Of a DNA stretch of 32,946 nucleotides, positions 1-9,724 are shown in pieces. The stretch's first letter is position 1; each line of letters opens with the position of its first letter. Made by a program: the position numbers and the translations under genes. Below the pieces are notes generated by a model. That model had not been told where the DNA came from. It saw only the letters and a program-made list of their open reading frames with translations, and did not search any database. This DNA is from Sciscionella sediminilitoris (GTDB lineage: Bacteria; Actinomycetota; Actinomycetes; Mycobacteriales; Pseudonocardiaceae): the NCBI RefSeq assembly GCF_000737195.2, contig NZ_JALM01000018.1, positions 1-32,946 of the forward strand. The letters are read 5' to 3'.

Positions 1-1
1 G

Positions 2-202
2 GGGGGGGAGCCGCTGAACTGGCGGGTGGTCATCGGCATGGTGATCGTGCTCGCCGGGATCCTGCTCACCCGGCTCGATCAGCTACTCCCCGGCCGGGCA
101 CTCACACGAGGCGCCGGTCGCTCGCCCAGCGGGACAGCTCGTACCGGTTCGACAGCTGAGTCTTCCGCAGCACGCTCGACACATGCGTCTCCACGGTCTT
201 GA
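2..202 (+). CDS. EamA/DMT-family transporter, C-terminal end (partial)
   Basis: The frame enters from outside the window and ends at a TGA at 200-202. Its start reads GGEPLNWRVVIGMVIVLAGI, the usual final motif and last membrane helix of EamA (drug/metabolite transporter) proteins: a Gly-Glu-Pro turn, then a glycine-rich hydrophobic helix. About 40 mostly polar residues follow. The last 101 bases overlap the 3' end of the response regulator on the other strand, so the two genes are convergent and overlapping. The substrate cannot be told from this fragment. The run of eight G at the window start lies within the frame. Confidence 0.6.
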   Translation, partial: GGEPLNWRVVIGMVIVLAGILLTRLDQLLPGRALTRGAGRSPSGTARTGSTAESSAARSTHASPRS

Positions 203-761
203 CGGAGATGAACAGCTCCGAGGCGATCTCCTTGTAGGCGTATCCGCGGGCCAGCAGCCGGAGCACATCGCGCTCCCTCGGGGTCAGCAGGTCCAGCTCC
301 GGATCGGAGATCGGGGCCGCGCCCGGCCGGTCGGCGAACGCGTCGAGCACGAATCCGGCCAGCCGCGGGGAGAACACCGCGTCCCCGTCCGCGACCCGCT
401 TGATGGCCCCGACCAGATCGCTCGAGGAGATCGTCTTCGTGACGTAGCCGCGCGCGCCCGCCCGGATCACGGCGATCACATCCTCGGCGGCGTCCGAGAC
501 CGAGAGCGCGAGGAACACGACATCCGGCTGCTCGGTGTGCACCCTGCGCAGCACCTCGGCCCCGCCCCCATCGGGCATGTGCACGTCGAGCAGGACCACC
601 GCGGGCGCGAGCTTGGCGATCCCGGCGACGGCCTCGGCCACCGAACCGGCCTCCCCGATGATCTCGACCTCGCCACCGGAGATCGACTCGAGCTCGGCGC
701 GCACCCCGGCGCGGAACAGCGCGTGGTCGTCGACCAAGAATACCCGCACAGCGTCAGTCAT
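102..761 (-). CDS. LuxR/NarL-type response regulator, EsrR/LiaR-like
   Basis: This 219-residue response regulator is the partner of the kinase just upstream. The receiver domain spans about residues 5-120, with acidic residues D11 and D12, phospho-acceptor D59 in LLDVHMP, and the conserved lysine K109. A NarL/FixJ helix-turn-helix lies at about 155-215 (LTPRERDVLRLLARG, then SVKTVETHVSSVLRK). I chose the ATG at 759-761 because MTDAVRVFLVDDHALFRAG begins the receiver fold directly and a TACAGT hexamer lies exactly seven bases upstream. An alternative GTG at 806 overlaps the kinase stop as GTGA, but it would add 15 residues of no known domain. Together with the PspC proteins at 803-3427 it forms a system like C. 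glutamicum EsrISR, which responds to cell-envelope stress. Confidence 0.88.
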   Translation of the reverse strand: MTDAVRVFLVDDHALFRAGVRAELESISGGEVEIIGEAGSVAEAVAGIAKLAPAVVLLDVHMPDGGGAEVLRRVHTEQPDVVFLALSVSDAAEDVIAVIRAGARGYVTKTISSSDLVGAIKRVADGDAVFSPRLAGFVLDAFADRPGAAPISDPELDLLTPRERDVLRLLARGYAYKEIASELFISVKTVETHVSSVLRKTQLSNRYELSRWASDRRLV

Positions 762-768
762 GCCCCGT

Positions 769-774
769 ACTGTA
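769..774 (-). promoter_or_regulatory. -10 element (TACAGT) for leaderless response-regulator mRNA
   Basis: On the minus strand TACAGT is followed by seven bases and then the ATG at 761. This is the spacing expected of actinobacterial leaderless transcripts. It lies downstream of the kinase stop codon, so the regulator could be made independently of the kinase. No convincing -35 was seen. Confidence 0.45.
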
Positions 775-802
775 CCGCCCGGCGCACCTGGCCCGGAGGA
801 AT

Positions 803-2128
803 TCACCTCCCCGCGACGGCGGCGCGCGGCATCCGCAACTGCACCTCGGTGCCCTCGCCGGGACCGGTGCGAATACGCGCCTCACCCCCGTTGCGCGCCA
901 TCCGGCCCTTGATGGAGTCGGCGACCCCGTGCCGGTCCTCGCTCACCGCATCCGGATCGAAGCCCGCTCCCCGGTCGCGCACGAACAGGGCCACCGCCTC
1001 GTCCTCGACCTCGGCGTACAGGCTCACCTGGCGCACCCCGGCGTGTTTGGCGGCGTTGACCATGGCCTCCCTGGTCGCCTGCACCGCGGCCCGCAACCGG
1101 TCGTCGAGCTCGCAGTCCCCGACCGCGACCTGTTCGACCTCGATCGCGAAGGTGTCCTCGACCTCGCTGACCGCCTGCTCGAGCGCGGCACTCAAGGTGT
1201 CCGGCTCGGATCCCTCGGCGGCACCCGGTTCGGTCGGCACCGATTTGCGCCCGTAGCCGTCCGGCCCGTAGAGCCAGGTGCGCAGTTGCCGCTCCTGTCC
1301 CCTGGCCAGCCGGGCCACCTCGCGCGGGGACTCCGACTGCTTCTGGATGAGCGCGAGCGTCTGCAGCACCGAATCGTGCAGGTGCGCGGCGATCTCGGCG
1401 CGTTCCTCGGTACGGATCCGGGCCCGGCGCTCCTCGCCCAGTTCCCGGACCATGCGCAGCCACCACGGCAGGGTCAGCACCGCGACCCCGAGCAGCGCCA
1501 CGACCACGGCGAGCGCGACGAACTGGGTCAGCCCCAGGCTGCGCCCGTTGACCAGTACGAGCACCAGCCCGCCGAGCACGAGCAGGGTGCCGAACGCGAC
1601 CCGCAGCGCCCCGCTCGTGCCGCCCTTGCCGACGACCCCGCTCGCCCACCGCTTGCGCTGCGCGGCGTCCGCCTCCCGCCAGACGACGGCGGCACCGGCG
1701 AGCACGATGATCAGCGGCGCGCCGTACCTGCTCACCGTGACCCCGGCGAAATCGCTCAGCGCGAAGGCCAGCGCGCAGGCGAGCACGAGCAGCGCGATCG
1801 CCTGCTGGCGGCCACGCCCGGAGTCCTCGTGCACCGGGGCGTCCTGGCTCTCCTGGCGCACGAACAGCCACAGCATCGCGTAGGCGGCGATCCCCGCTCC
1901 GCCGAGCGCGACCAGGACCGCGAACACGGCGCGCACCCACAGCACGCGCACCCCGAGGTGTTCGGCGACCCCACCGGCGACCCCGCCGACGATGCGCCCG
2001 GTGCGGTGCCGGTACAGCTTCGGCGGGCCGGTGTTCTCCTCGAACTCGCGCGCCGGTGGCGGCACACGCAGGTCATCGGCTCCCGGACTCACGATCGCAT
2101 CGTCCCACGCGATCGGCGGGTGTTTCAT
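803..2128 (-). CDS. PspC-domain sensor histidine kinase, EsrS-like
   Basis: This 441-residue membrane kinase has an N-terminal PspC domain at about 37-92 (LYRHRTGRIVGGVAGGVAEH, then a membrane helix). Further helices lie at about 110-150 and 180-225. A HisKA_3 dimerisation helix follows, with phospho-acceptor H251 in AAHLHDSVLQTLALIQKQ. The HATPase domain at about 345-437 has an N-box (REAMVNAAKHAG) and a G-box (DRGAGFDPD). The cognate regulator follows on the same strand, and a separate PspC/toastrack protein diverges 78 bases upstream. In C. glutamicum EsrISR the PspC membrane protein inhibits the kinase; I infer the same logic here. Having PspC in both kinase and putative inhibitor could allow direct contact in the membrane. 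The signal sensed is not evident. Confidence 0.88.
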   Translation of the reverse strand: MKHPPIAWDDAIVSPGADDLRVPPPAREFEENTGPPKLYRHRTGRIVGGVAGGVAEHLGVRVLWVRAVFAVLVALGGAGIAAYAMLWLFVRQESQDAPVHEDSGRGRQQAIALLVLACALAFALSDFAGVTVSRYGAPLIIVLAGAAVVWREADAAQRKRWASGVVGKGGTSGALRVAFGTLLVLGGLVLVLVNGRSLGLTQFVALAVVVALLGVAVLTLPWWLRMVRELGEERRARIRTEERAEIAAHLHDSVLQTLALIQKQSESPREVARLARGQERQLRTWLYGPDGYGRKSVPTEPGAAEGSEPDTLSAALEQAVSEVEDTFAIEVEQVAVGDCELDDRLRAAVQATREAMVNAAKHAGVRQVSLYAEVEDEAVALFVRDRGAGFDPDAVSEDRHGVADSIKGRMARNGGEARIRTGPGEGTEVQLRMPRAAVAGR

Positions 2129-2206
2129 CGGGGAATAACCCGGAGCCGGGATTTCAGGGGCGTCCCCGATACCGCGGCCGTGCGGTCTTCCCGCATGCTG
2201 GGGGCC

Positions 2207-3427
2207 ATGGAATCCAGCAAGCCGGCCGGGCGCCGCCTCGAGGAGGTCCTGCGCGATTTCTGGGCGACCCGCCCGGAGCGGCCGCTGGTCGGGCGCCGGT
2301 TCGCCGGGGTCGCCGCCGCCCTCGGCAATCGGTACTCCATCGATCCGACGCTGATCCGGGTGGTCTTCGTGACCTGCACCGTGTTCGGCGGCTCCGGGCT
2401 GGTCTGCTACCTGCTCGGCTGGCTGCTGCTGCGCAAGCAGGGCGATCGGGCCTCGGCATTCGGTTCCATGGTCGGCCGCGGAACGAGCTCGGTGTCCAGC
2501 CTGTTCACCCTGCTGCTGTGCCTGGCCCTGATTCCCGCGAGCGGGGTCATGCTCGGCGGGGACTTCCTGCTCGGCGGACCGCTCGGGGGCCCGATCGGGT
2601 TCGCCGGGCTACTCGTGGCGCTCTATCTGCTGCACAGTTCGCGCGCGCACCTCGCCGTGGCACCGCAACCGGTCGGCTGGGCCGAGGAGACCGGTGCGCG
2701 CCGGGGCAGCGTCACCGCCCCGGTCACCGATCCGGCGTCCTGGGACGCGCTCGGGGCGGCCCCGTTCGCCTGGGAGCTGACCGAACCATCGCGGACCCCG
2801 CAGCAGGCGCCCCCGCCGCCGCGCAAGCCGCGCAGATCCAAGAAGGTCGGGCTCATCGGGCTCGTCGTCACGCTGTTCGCGATCGCCGGTTGCGTGCTGT
2901 TCGCCGACGCCTCGGACGGCTGGATGACCCCGGCGCACGCGGCGGCCATCGTGCTCGCCGCGGTGGGCACCACGATGATCCTCGGCTCCTTCGCCGGTGG
3001 CGGACGCGGGCTCATCGTGCTAGCCGTGCTGTTCGCGGCCGGTTCACTGCTGGCCATGCGCGCCGACCTGAGCGGAACGCAGAACGAACGGTTCACCCCG
3101 ACGCGGATCGACCAGGTCCAGGCCGAGTACCGCAACGATCTGGGTTCCCTGCATCTCGACCTGACCCGGCTCCCGGAAAGCGGAACGGTGCACACCTCGG
3201 TGACGACCAAACTCGGCGCCGCGACGGTGACCGTGCCGCGCACCGCGGACGTCACCGTCGACTGCGAGACACGGCTGGGCAAGCTCGACTGCCTCGGCAC
3301 CAAGAGCAGCGGCACCGACCCCAGCCCGGTGTCCAAAGTGGACAACGGAACGAACGGAAAGGGCGGCCTGGTGATCGACCTCGACGCGAACACCGACCTC
3401 GGCACCGTGGAGGTGCGCCGTGGCTGA
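2207..3427 (+). CDS. PspC and toastrack-domain membrane protein, EsrI/LiaF-like
   Basis: This 406-residue protein begins with a PspC domain at about 24-76 (RPLVGRRFAGVAAALGNRYS, then a helix ending in LLGWLLLRKQ). Several membrane helices follow at about 100-145 and 225-285, separated by a proline-rich basic stretch (QQAPPPPRKPRRSKK). The C-terminal 110 residues (RIDQVQAEYRNDLGSLHLDL onward) look like the beta-rich toastrack domain of LiaF-type regulators, with repeated short beta strands and Gly-rich turns. The start at 2207 has GGGGG two bases upstream; an ATG at 2195 is in frame but has no ribosome site. It is transcribed away from the kinase and overlaps the next gene by 8 bases. Likely role: membrane sensor or inhibitor of the adjacent kinase during envelope stress. 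Confidence 0.82.
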   Translation: MESSKPAGRRLEEVLRDFWATRPERPLVGRRFAGVAAALGNRYSIDPTLIRVVFVTCTVFGGSGLVCYLLGWLLLRKQGDRASAFGSMVGRGTSSVSSLFTLLLCLALIPASGVMLGGDFLLGGPLGGPIGFAGLLVALYLLHSSRAHLAVAPQPVGWAEETGARRGSVTAPVTDPASWDALGAAPFAWELTEPSRTPQQAPPPPRKPRRSKKVGLIGLVVTLFAIAGCVLFADASDGWMTPAHAAAIVLAAVGTTMILGSFAGGGRGLIVLAVLFAAGSLLAMRADLSGTQNERFTPTRIDQVQAEYRNDLGSLHLDLTRLPESGTVHTSVTTKLGAATVTVPRTADVTVDCETRLGKLDCLGTKSSGTDPSPVSKVDNGTNGKGGLVIDLDANTDLGTVEVRRG

Positions 3428-3638
3428 CCGGAACACCCCGGAGCACGCACCGGAACGCAGGCGAAAGCTGGACCCGGTGACCCTGGTCGCGGGGATCGCC
3501 TCGGTGCTGATCGCGGCCTATGTGCTCACCGACGGGCAGTTCGGGGTGCCGTTCCTCGACGGCCGCTGGCTGCTCGCCGGGGGAACCGCGGTCGTCGGCG
3601 CGCTGCTGCTGCTCAGCTCACTGCGCCGGAAACGGTGA
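3420..3638 (+). CDS. Small two-helix membrane protein
   Basis: This 72-residue protein has a charged N-terminus (ADRNTPEHAPERRRK), two hydrophobic segments at about 20-40 and 49-68, and a basic tail (LRRKR). It starts with GTG at 3420, with GGAGG at 3409-3413 six bases upstream, and overlaps the PspC/toastrack gene by 8 bases, so translation is probably coupled. Its stop is 3 bases from the guaA stop on the other strand. I do not recognise a family. Its position suggests an accessory of the envelope-stress system. Confidence 0.7.
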   Translation: MADRNTPEHAPERRRKLDPVTLVAGIASVLIAAYVLTDGQFGVPFLDGRWLLAGGTAVVGALLLLSSLRRKR

Positions 3639-5198
<1,560 letters not shown>

Positions 5199-5205
5199 GG
5201 CCCTC

Positions 5206-5211
5206 AGTTTA
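5206..5211 (-). promoter_or_regulatory. -10 element (TAAACT) for leaderless guaA mRNA
   Basis: TAAACT on the minus strand is followed by GAGGGCC (seven bases) and the GTG start of guaA. The site lies in the 47-base gap after the substrate-binding protein gene and would free guaA expression from the importer operon. GAGGG two bases before GTG is too close for a normal ribosome site. Confidence 0.5.
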
Positions 5212-5245
5212 AAGCAGCCCTTACCTGCGCTGATTACCTGCCCGT

Positions 5246-6283
5246 TCACCTCGGCACCCGGTCCACGAACCGCGTCGTGTAGGTCTTGGCCAGATCGATC
5301 CGGTCCTTGCGCGGTTTGACGTTCACCGAGAACTCGGACAGCACGTTCAGCACATTGCGCGCACCCTCGGGGTTCATCCGCCCGTCGCCGTTGAACATCC
5401 GCACCGAATCGGCGATCGAGCGCTCGTAGAGCTCCTTGCCGCCGGAGGCGAACGAGGGCGGCATCTTCGCGGCGATCTGTCCCGGGGTGTGCGTCTTCAT
5501 CCAGCGCAGCGTGCCGACCAGGGCGTTCGCCAGCTTCTGGGCGATCTCCGGATAGCGCTGCACGATCTGGCAGCTCATGTACAGCGAACTCGCCGGATAG
5601 AGCCCGCCGAGCGCGGCCCGCGTGCCCTGCTCGGTGCGCAGATCGGTGAGGATCCGCCCCTTACCGGTGCTGGTCAGCCTGGCCACCGTCGGATCGGTGG
5701 TCATCCCGGCGTCGATCGCCTGGTTGTCCATATTGGCGATGAACGTCTGCCCCGCCCCGACCTTGACCGGGGTGAACTCGTCCGGGTGCACCCCGGCCCG
5801 GTTGGCCAGCGCCTTGGTGAGGAAATCGGTCGAGGAACCGAGCGAGGTGATCCCGAGGTTGTGCCCGCGCACATCCCGCCAGCCGCGGATCCGGCCCGCC
5901 TTGTTCGCGGCGACCATCTCCACCTCCCCCGGCACGTTCGCGAACTGGACAACGCTTGTCAGGCATTGGTCCTTGGCCTGCAGGTCGATCGTGTGGTCGT
6001 AGAAGCCGACCACCCCGGCCACCTCACCGGCGAGCAGGGAGGTCTCCGCGGTGGCCCCGTCCGGTTGGGACAACAGGCTCACATCGATGCCCTGGGCGCG
6101 GAATCCGCCGAGCCGCTCGGTGAGCATCGCGGGCAGATAGATGACCTTGTCCAGGCCGCCGACCATGATGGTGATCTTCGGTTTGCCGTCCGCGCCCATG
6201 GGCAGGGTGCGGGAATCCCGGCAGCCGGCCACGCTCGCGCACAGGGCGAGCAGCACGGCACACAGTGCGATCGTCCGTTTCAT
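5246..6283 (-). CDS. ABC importer substrate-binding lipoprotein, NMT1/SsuA family
   Basis: This 345-residue secreted lipoprotein has a basic start (MKRT), a hydrophobic core and a lipobox VAGC with lipidated Cys21. The mature part matches the NMT1/THI5-like fold used for sulfonates, nitrate, pyrimidine precursors and aromatic acids. Visible motifs are [20 protein letters not shown] near the start, [11 protein letters not shown], and [13 protein letters not shown] in the middle. It is the last gene of a three-gene operon, starting one base after the permease stop (TGACATG). The adjacent CitA-type sensor hints at an organic acid, but the sequence does not identify the ligand. Confidence 0.85.
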   Translation of the reverse strand: MKRTIALCAVLLALCASVAGCRDSRTLPMGADGKPKITIMVGGLDKVIYLPAMLTERLGGFRAQGIDVSLLSQPDGATAETSLLAGEVAGVVGFYDHTIDLQAKDQCLTSVVQFANVPGEVEMVAANKAGRIRGWRDVRGHNLGITSLGSSTDFLTKALANRAGVHPDEFTPVKVGAGQTFIANMDNQAIDAGMTTDPTVARLTSTGKGRILTDLRTEQGTRAALGGLYPASSLYMSCQIVQRYPEIAQKLANALVGTLRWMKTHTPGQIAAKMPPSFASGGKELYERSIADSVRMFNGDGRMNPEGARNVLNVLSEFSVNVKPRKDRIDLAKTYTTRFVDRVPR

Positions 6284-6284
6284 G

Positions 6285-7139
6285 TCACAACTCCGATACC
6301 GCGCTGCCGGAAACCTTGGGGCGCCAGCGCAACAGCCGGTTCTCCGCGGTCCCGATGAGCCATTCGGCGAGCAGGGCCACCACGGTGATCACGATCATCC
6401 CCGCGTAGATGCCGGGGGTGTCGAAGGTGCCCTGCGCGTTGGCGATCAGGAAGCCCATCCCGGACTTCGCGCCCGCGTACTCCCCGACCACCGCGCCGAT
6501 GAGCGCGAAGCCGAACGCGATGTGCAGCGAGGAGAGGATCCAGGATGTCGCGCTGGGCACCACGATGGTGCGCAGCACGGCGATCCGGCTCGCACCCAGG
6601 ATGCGGGCGTTGTCGATCAGATTGCGGTCCACCTCGCGGGCACCGGTGAAGGCGTTGAAGAACACCGCGAAGAACACCAGCACCACCACGGTCGCGACCT
6701 TGGAACCGAGCCCGAGGCCGAACCACACGATGAACAGCGAGGCGAGCACGATCCGCGGTACCGCGTTCGCCGCCTTGATGAACGGATTGAGCACCTCGGC
6801 GAGATAGGTGCTCCGGCCGAGGATCACCCCGAGCAGCACCCCGAGCACCGCTCCGATGAAGAATCCGAGCACCGATTCCTCCACGGTGGTGAGCAGATTC
6901 GCCCAGATCGAACCGAAATCGGTGCCGATGGTGAACCACTCGTAGAGCCGGTTCGCGATCGCCGAGGGTTTCGAATAGAAGAACGGGTCGATCCAGTAGG
7001 TCGCGGCCAGTTCCCAGCTGCCGAGCCAGACCACGATGATGGCGAGCCGCAGTCCCCACACCTTCACGGCCCGTTTGCGTTTCGCGGCACGCACCGAATT
7101 GGTGAGGAATTCCTCGCTCTGCACGGTTTCGATCGTCAT
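6285..7139 (-). CDS. ABC importer permease, SsuC/TauC family
   Basis: This 284-residue membrane protein of the BPD_transp_1 type has about six helices. The first is at about 29-49 (LRLAIIVVWLGSWELAATYW). The cytoplasmic EAA loop that contacts the ATPase reads DNARILGASRIAVLRTIVVP. The SsuC/TauC signature is visible in WANLLTTVEESVLGFFIGAV. I chose the ATG at 7137-7139 (MTIETVQSEEF), which overlaps the ATPase stop as ATGA and implies translational coupling. It works with the ATPase upstream and the lipoprotein downstream. Confidence 0.9.
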   Translation of the reverse strand: MTIETVQSEEFLTNSVRAAKRKRAVKVWGLRLAIIVVWLGSWELAATYWIDPFFYSKPSAIANRLYEWFTIGTDFGSIWANLLTTVEESVLGFFIGAVLGVLLGVILGRSTYLAEVLNPFIKAANAVPRIVLASLFIVWFGLGLGSKVATVVVLVFFAVFFNAFTGAREVDRNLIDNARILGASRIAVLRTIVVPSATSWILSSLHIAFGFALIGAVVGEYAGAKSGMGFLIANAQGTFDTPGIYAGMIVITVVALLAEWLIGTAENRLLRWRPKVSGSAVSEL

Positions 7140-7927
7140 TTCCGCGCCCCCATTTTCCGGGTCTTGTCCACTTCCTCGGAAAGCGAGGACCACACCTTGC
7201 GATAGATGGCGAGGAACTCCTCGGTGATGCGCAGCTGTTCGACATCCCGCGGTCGGTCCAGCTCGATCCGGAATTCGGCCTTCACGGTCGCCGGTGCTGC
7301 GGTCATGACCACGACCTTGTCCGCGAGCGCGATCGCCTCGTCCAGATCGTGGGTGACGAAGATGACCGCCGCACCCGTGCCCTCCCACAGGCGCAGCAGC
7401 TCGCCCTGCATCAGTGCCCTGGTCTGCACGTCCAGCGCGGAGAACGGCTCGTCCATCAGCATGATGGCCGGCGAGGTCACCAGTACCTGGGCGAGCGCCA
7501 CACGTTTGCGCATCCCGCCGGAGAGCTGATGCGGGTAGTAGTGCTCGAATCCGGCGAGCCCGACCCTGGCCACCCAGTCCCGCGCCTGTTCGCGGGCCTC
7601 GCGTTTGCTCGTGCCCCGGTAGCGCGGACCGGTGGCGACATTGTCCAGTACCGAACGCCAGGGAAGCACCGCGTCGGTCTGGAACATGTAGCCGATCCCG
7701 TCCGGGATTCCGGTCACCGGGGCGCCGCGCACCGAGACCGCGCCCGCCGAGGCGGGTTCGAGCCCGGAAACCAGGGAAAGGGTCGTGGATTTTCCGCAGC
7801 CGGTCGGCCCGACGACGGCGACGAACTCACCGGAATCGACGGACATACTCAGCTCGCGGACCGCGGTGTGGATCCCGCCGGTTCCGGTGGGGAACCGTTT
7901 GGTCGCACCGCGCAACTCGATCAACAT
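7136..7927 (-). CDS. ABC importer ATPase, SsuB/TauB family
   Basis: This 263-residue nucleotide-binding subunit has Walker A GPTGCGKST, a Q-loop (YMFQTDAVLPWRSV), the signature LSGGMRKRVALAQ, Walker B IMLMDEP, a D-loop (SALD) and an H-loop (VTHDLDEA). The sequence VLPWRSVLDNVATG is typical of the nitrate/sulfonate/taurine subfamily. The start ATG has GGAGAG close upstream. It is the first gene of the importer operon, diverges from the CitA-like kinase, and has a promoter-like TTGGCT-N17-TACGGT about 60 bases upstream. Confidence 0.93.
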   Translation of the reverse strand: MLIELRGATKRFPTGTGGIHTAVRELSMSVDSGEFVAVVGPTGCGKSTTLSLVSGLEPASAGAVSVRGAPVTGIPDGIGYMFQTDAVLPWRSVLDNVATGPRYRGTSKREAREQARDWVARVGLAGFEHYYPHQLSGGMRKRVALAQVLVTSPAIMLMDEPFSALDVQTRALMQGELLRLWEGTGAAVIFVTHDLDEAIALADKVVVMTAAPATVKAEFRIELDRPRDVEQLRITEEFLAIYRKVWSSLSEEVDKTRKMGARK

Positions 7928-7989
7928 CTCGCTCTCCTCGTTGAGGGCACTGCGGCACCGACGGCGCTGCGGCCCGCCGGTCTCCGGCG

Positions 7990-8018
7990 ACCGTAGGGAA
8001 CCGGGGCCGGGTAGCCAA
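7990..8018 (-). promoter_or_regulatory. Candidate promoter of the ABC importer operon
   Basis: On the minus strand TTGGCT (8013-8018) and TACGGT (7990-7995) are separated by exactly 17 bases. These match the housekeeping -35 in four of six positions and the actinobacterial -10 pattern TAnnnT. This gives a leader of about 55 bases ending in a GGAGAG ribosome site. The rest of the 180-base divergent region shows no clear operator. Confidence 0.45.
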
Positions 8019-8095
8019 GTTTGTGCGCGATCTCCGCGGACAACTGAGCATTACCCGCGTTCTGCGCATTGTGCGCGCCCCCGGGCACGACCGGG

Positions 8096-8101
8096 TACGG
8101 T
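8096..8101 (+). promoter_or_regulatory. -10 element (TACGGT) upstream of the CitA-like kinase
   Basis: TACGGT is followed by six bases and then GTG at 8108, giving a probable leaderless transcript. No -35 is apparent at the usual distance, which would suit an activator-dependent promoter. Confidence 0.4.
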
Positions 8102-8107
8102 TCGCCC

Positions 8108-9724
8108 GTGGCAGGACTGCAGGCGCGGAAACCGGTGCGGTTCACCTGGCAGATCCTGCTCCTGCAACTGCTCGTAGTCCTGGTGTTACTCGGCGCAGGA
8201 ATCGGGTTCGCCTTCCTGCTGCTGGGTTCGGAGGCCTCGCACGAGGCGGGCACCAAGGCGCTGGCGATCGCGCGCACCGTGGCCAGCGCGCCCGGGGTGC
8301 CCGATGCGGTGGCCGAACGCCGCTCCGCCGGTACCCTGCAGCGCTACGTCGCCGCGCTGCGCGACCGGTCGAACGTGCTGTTCGTGGTGATCACCGACGA
8401 CAAGGGCATCCGGCTGGCGCACCCGAACCCGGAGCGGATCGGCAAACCGGTGAGCACCGATCCCTGGCAGGCGCTGGCGGGCAAGGAAGTCGTGAACGTG
8501 CATCAGACCGGTACGCTCGGCGCCTCCATCCGCAGCAAGGTTCCGGTGCGCTGGCAGGGCCGGGTGGTCGGCGAGGTCAGCGTGGGCTTCGACAGCGATG
8601 TGCCGCAAGAGGTGCTCTCCCGCAGGCTCGGCGTGTTCCTCGCGTTCAGCGCCGCGGCCCTCGCTCTCGGGCTCGGCGTGGCCGCGTTGCTGACCTGGCG
8701 ACTGCGCCGCCAGACACTCGGCCTCGAACCCTACGAACTGACCGGGCTGGTCAGCGAGCACGAGGCGGTGCTGCACGGGATCGGCGAGGGGGTGCTCGCG
8801 CTGGACCCGGCGAAGCGGGTGACGGTGCACAACGCCGAGGCGGCCGAACTGCTCGGGGCCCAGCCGCGGGACGGCGCCCCGTACCGCGAACTGGAACTGC
8901 CCGCCAGGCTCGCCGCGGCGATCGAGGACGGCCGGGAGATCGACAATCTGGTCACCATCGCGGGAACCCGGGTGCTGCTCGCCCGGCTACGCACCGTCCG
9001 CAGGGGCACCCGCGAACTCGGCATGGTGATCACCCTGCGGGACCGCACCGAGGTGGAAACACTGACCAGGGAACTGGATTCGGTGCGCGGGCTCACCGAC
9101 GCGTTGCGCGCGCAGCGGCACGAGTTCACCAACCGGCTGCACACCCTCTCCGGGCTGCTCCAGATCGGGCACACCGAGGAGGCCGCGGACTATCTCGGCA
9201 CTCTCACCGAAGGCGCCACCGCGGGCGAGGCGGTCGATGCCGAACGGGTCGCCGATCCGCATCTGCGTGCCCTGCTGTACGCCAAAACCGTTGCCGCCCA
9301 AGAGAAAGGCGTCACGCTCGGGGTCGGCGAGGCGAGCCTGGTGCTCGGCCGGGTCACCGATCCGCTCCGGGTGACCACGGTGCTCGGCAATCTGGTGGAC
9401 AACGCGATCCGGGCGGCCGCGCTCGGGCACAGCCGCCCGTGCCGGGTCGAGGTGGATGTGCTCTCCGAGGGGGCAACACTGCATCTCGCGGTCGCCGATT
9501 CCGGTGACGGGGTACCGGAATCCTTGCGGGAGTGGATCTTCGAGGAGGGTATGTCCACAAAGGACGGTCCGGGGCACGGTATCGGGCTGGCCATCGCGGC
9601 ACGCGCGGCCGCCGGGCACGGGGGAACACTGCGGCTGGCCGGACCCGATTCCGCGAACGAACCGGGTGGCGCGCTCTTTCTCGCCGTACTGCCGAATATC
9701 CTGGCCCCGGAGGTACCGAAATGA
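8108..9724 (+). CDS. CitA/DcuS-type sensor histidine kinase
   Basis: This 538-residue membrane kinase has a first helix at about 14-38 and an extracytoplasmic PDC/Cache sensor at about 40-185. The sensor contains the CitA-like stretch VVITDDKGIRLAHPNPERIG, whose Arg and His typically bind citrate or C4-dicarboxylates. A second helix lies at about 188-208 and a PAS domain at about 225-320. The Spo0B-like helix has a histidine in RAQRHEFTNRLHTLSGLLQ. The HATPase shows NLVDNAIRAA, DSGDGVP and GHGIGLAIA. The GTG at 8108 is preferred over a TTG at 8069 because of the -10 spacing and because it begins just before the first helix. The regulator gene overlaps it by 4 bases. Inferred input: an external carboxylic acid. 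Confidence 0.88.
   Translation: MAGLQARKPVRFTWQILLLQLLVVLVLLGAGIGFAFLLLGSEASHEAGTKALAIARTVASAPGVPDAVAERRSAGTLQRYVAALRDRSNVLFVVITDDKGIRLAHPNPERIGKPVSTDPWQALAGKEVVNVHQTGTLGASIRSKVPVRWQGRVVGEVSVGFDSDVPQEVLSRRLGVFLAFSAAALALGLGVAALLTWRLRRQTLGLEPYELTGLVSEHEAVLHGIGEGVLALDPAKRVTVHNAEAAELLGAQPRDGAPYRELELPARLAAAIEDGREIDNLVTIAGTRVLLARLRTVRRGTRELGMVITLRDRTEVETLTRELDSVRGLTDALRAQRHEFTNRLHTLSGLLQIGHTEEAADYLGTLTEGATAGEAVDAERVADPHLRALLYAKTVAAQEKGVTLGVGEASLVLGRVTDPLRVTTVLGNLVDNAIRAAALGHSRPCRVEVDVLSEGATLHLAVADSGDGVPESLREWIFEEGMSTKDGPGHGIGLAIAARAAAGHGGTLRLAGPDSANEPGGALFLAVLPNILAPEVPK

Noticed and set aside
1-8. Run of eight G at the window start
   Set aside because: It encodes Gly-Gly before the EamA Gly-Glu-Pro motif and may simply be where the window or contig begins; no separate function can be supported.
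2148-2165. GGGGCGTCCCC-like inverted repeat between the divergent PspC genes
   Set aside because: Only four-base arms; too short to claim as an operator.
929-2206. Plus-strand open frame continuous with the PspC/toastrack gene
   Set aside because: The part before 2207 is antisense to the histidine kinase and shows no domain; the PspC domain begins right after the ATG at 2207.
2120-2230. GGAAT motifs as possible SigH-type promoters
   Set aside because: No GTT lies at the expected 16-19 base distance from either GGAAT here.
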